Origin: Progne subis subis
Lineage: Eukaryota > Chordata > Aves > Passeriformes > Hirundinidae
Reading direction: 5' to 3'
Length of the DNA stretch: 64,000 bases
Assembly: GCA_022316685.1 (NCBI GenBank)
Contig: JAKJHU010000066.1
Location: 1,364,001 to 1,428,000 of the forward strand
The notes beneath the pieces were generated by a model. It was not told the DNA's origin. It did not search any database and was given only the letters and a program-made list of their open reading frames with translations. A program made the position numbers and the translations under genes. Below, in pieces: positions 61,377 to 64,000 of this stretch (its first letter is position 1; every line of letters begins with the position of its first letter).

Positions 61377-64000
61377 AGGACTTAAAATTCAAACTGAAAG
61401 CAGGAGGTCACATGAAAACTTCTAGAGAAAACCCAAAATTTCTAGTGAAAAATGAGATTACTGAATATCCAACTACGGCCAGCAGAACTAAGTATTTTAA
61501 AAGGGCCTGGGTTGAGCACTGGTTACTTGCTGTATGAAAGCTGAAAAAAAAAAAGTGTCTTTTAAAGACGGTATTTTTAAACTGCATTATTTTGGGAAGG
61601 ACATAGACAATAATGGTGATTGTAGAGAATTAGATTGGTAATTCTTCCCCATAACTACACAACTTAGATATAGGACACGATCAACTACATACTTTACAGA
61701 AGTAGGATACTTGGGATTTGAAAATTTTTGGAACTGGTATACTGATTGAAAAAAAAAATTACTTTAAGTTTTTAAAAGCAGAATTTGGATACAGTGCACT
61801 GAAGGCTATAAAATTTTTAGCCTAAGACTTTTGACAAGTCAATAAAAAGGGGAAAATATCACATTTCCTTTTCTCATTAAGGTGCTTATACACTTGAAAC
61901 GAACACACAGCACAAATCAAACTTCTTTTTCACTGAAGGGTCTCAATGGTTATTTTTTTTTAAACCCTATGATCTTGCACTGAAATCAGTAAACAGAAAC
62001 TCATTATTAGATTTACTAAAAGATAAGTCTTAACTGATGAGACTGATGGAAAGCATTACATTCATACTGTAGTTTGAATCTAAATGTTAAAAACAGGAAA
62101 CCAACTGAAAATTCAGTTTGGTCATGTTTTTAACACCTTCCTGCTAAGCTTAATACTTTTGCATTGTGCAATAGGAATTATTGGGCAACAACTGCTACAC
62201 CACTGCCTGAATTCTGACAGATGGACCCAAGTTCCAACAGCATTATTTAAACTTCTGAATTTTCAAATACTTTACATCTTGCTACATTGTCTCAAAGCCA
62301 CTATAGAAAACTGGGAATTGGAATGTGAGTGAAAAAAAATCATAGAATTGTAATTGGAGATAGCTGTATTTGTAGGTATCACATAAAATTTATGTGAAAA
62401 TAAAATACTTCTGGGAAGTTAAAGAAGGATAAGCTGTTTGCAAGCCATTAGATTCCTGAGGTCTTGACACAACGTCTGTCATTTTGCAGGGGTTCTGCAA
62501 GGCCTTCCCACCACATACAGTAACATTCTCTTGTCCTTCTCACCCAGCTCTGCAGACCTTAAAGGTCACAATGAGCACAGATACCAAGGAAGGCACATGC
62601 TCATGGTTGCAAGCACCTGTGGCGTGGTTCATTCTGTCTTCATGTTGGAACAGAGCTTCACATGTGAAAGTGAAGCACACAGCAGCACAAGACTCTTGCG
62701 AGTCACCACCACAGCAGCACTCTCCTTTCTTCGTCCCCAAAACATTTGGATTATGGGAAAAAGCAGTTCCCACTGTATTGCACCCCACAGACCTGCTCTG
62801 TAAGCTGATCCAACATACTTTGAACAAGGTTTTATGCAGGAAAATGCCCATGAGCTGAAACCTAAATCTTCCTGGAGGCATGCACCAGGTCTTCCCTTCA
62901 TCTGCAAAGAAGTCAGGAAGGCTTTGTAAGAGGGGATGATGAAGGTGTTTTCTAGTTCTTGATATTTTGCTGTTCCTTCAGCAGGGTTTTGAAAAATACA
63001 GCGCCTTTTGCTAGCTGCAAGAGCAAGAAAGTCTCTGGACAGATCTTGAGGAAAGAGAAGGTTTGCCATTCACCTAAGACTCAGCAAGGGCAAGACACTC
63101 TCTCCCAGCCACATGGCTGCCTCTCCCTGGACTCTCTCCACCCTGCATAATGCTTACACATAGAAGAGTAGAAAACATCCATCTCTCCCAATGCACAGCA
63201 CCATCAGCTTTGAAAGACACCAAAAAAACATGAAGGGAAAAAAAAAAAGAACCTGAAAGCACAGAGAGAGCAGCTGAAAGTATTTATTTCAAAACTTGAG
63301 TATTTAAAGCATCACTCCATTTTGTCCCCTCCAGTTACTGAAGGGACAGGCAAGGTGAGCTGCCTCTGCCAGAAGATGGGAACCTGGCAGGTCCCCTGGA
63401 CTGTCCTTTCACCCGCCGGGCCAGAGACAGCAGGAACAACCTGAGCTCAGGACCTGATCCAGCAGCTAATATTGCCTCATCTTAACAAAAACAACCAACA
63501 ACTGATGGACATGAACTTTTACTAGCATGCATTCCTCCCACAAACACCAACGAGATGCCTACTATGACTCCAGTTATCTGCTCTGAGCAGCGAGTTCTTG
63601 TAAAAGCCCAGTCTAATGCATCACAAAGCAACAATTTTTAGCACAAGAGCAAAGCTCTTCACCAAATCTGGTCCTTCTTAAGACTATTTCCTCCTACAAC
63701 CAAACCAACTCGTACACCCTCATGTGGCTACAACCTCCCAACACAACTTGAATGCTACTGCAAAAGTTTGGCTGCCTCCACAGATCACCTACCACATTAT
63801 CATACCAGTGGTAGCTGGTAAATAAGAATGGGCTGCACGTGGCCCAGCAACCCAGGGATCCTGAGGAAGGACAGCAGGTGCAGTGTGGAAAGCAGAAAAA
63901 ATAAAGCAGCAAGTTTTATACTGAGGCTAAAATTTAAAATGTCTATTTCAGAGAGGTTGCATCAGGTTTATGCAGCAAAATGAGCTCCTGATGTTAGTAC
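61372..64000. other. Non-coding, stop-poor patch at 62480-63070
   Basis: Frames of 124, 113, 90 and 146 codons overlap on both strands, which points to composition rather than coding. No domain recognised. A GC-richer patch at 63330-63480 contains a donor-like AAGGTGAGC near 63352 but no supported exon. Confidence 0.62.

Noticed and set aside
62332..62366. AATCATAGAATTGTAATTGG resembling an antisense CR1 3' end
   Set aside because: After the first 12 bases the sequence does not follow the CR1 consensus.
62484..63069. Frames of 124, 113 and 146 codons on both strands
   Set aside because: Simultaneous openness on both strands and lack of any family signature point to composition, not coding.
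63365..63385. CCAGAAGATGGGAACC resembling a CTCF core
   Set aside because: Two mismatches at informative positions; such near matches are frequent by chance.
1..64000. CRISPR arrays, bacterial operons, phage or plasmid modules, endogenous retrovirus LTR pairs
   Set aside because: No regularly spaced direct repeats, no ribosome-binding-site-led gene strings, and no matching TG...CA long terminal repeats were seen.

Overview
The window is AT-rich vertebrate nuclear DNA, most likely from a bird. The evidence is the repeats. There are five clear insertions of the CR1 non-LTR retrotransposon, the main avian LINE, and three or four decayed SINE copies of MIR type. There is no Alu, no mammalian L1 and no recognisable endogenous retrovirus. 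The low repeat load suits a bird better than a turtle or crocodile, which also carry CR1, but the sequence alone does not name the species or locus.

I find no host protein-coding gene, exon series, tRNA, rRNA or CRISPR array. The longest open frames (up to 174 codons) lack recognisable domains and often sit where several frames are open at once, so I read them as chance. The window is best described as intergenic DNA or the inside of a very long intron. There is no bacterial or phage gene system here, and no new multi-gene system.

Layout: 1-14 kb is unique DNA with a CA repeat, a (TTTA)n tract and three regulatory-looking blocks (about 0.4, 8.6 and 10 kb). 14-16 kb holds a possible MIR and two antisense CR1 fragments. 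18.2-18.8 kb is an unusually CpG-rich block. 19.3-19.6 kb has a (TG)n and a (CA)n tract that are complementary. 19.9-20.9 kb is the longest CR1 copy (sense strand, reverse-transcriptase remnant), followed directly by an antisense MIR-like segment. 21-44 kb is mostly unique DNA with many simple repeats, including G20 at 37.1 kb and A33 at 30.2 kb. 44.2-44.5 kb is a CR1 copy whose 5' piece is inverted. 48.1-49.0 kb has a MIR-like segment and an antisense CR1 that still encodes a readable C-terminal ORF2 fragment. 53.9-57.9 kb is the densest run of regulatory-looking sequence, with homeodomain-type TAAT motifs and retained CpGs. 58-61 kb holds the two longest homopolymers (T49 and A54).

The observations I rank highest are the internally inverted CR1 (44196-44533), the CpG-retaining block with short perfect palindromes (18229-18775), and the candidate conserved non-coding blocks around 8.6, 10, 54 and 55.5 kb. 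All the regulatory calls come from composition and motifs only; a cross-species alignment would decide them.
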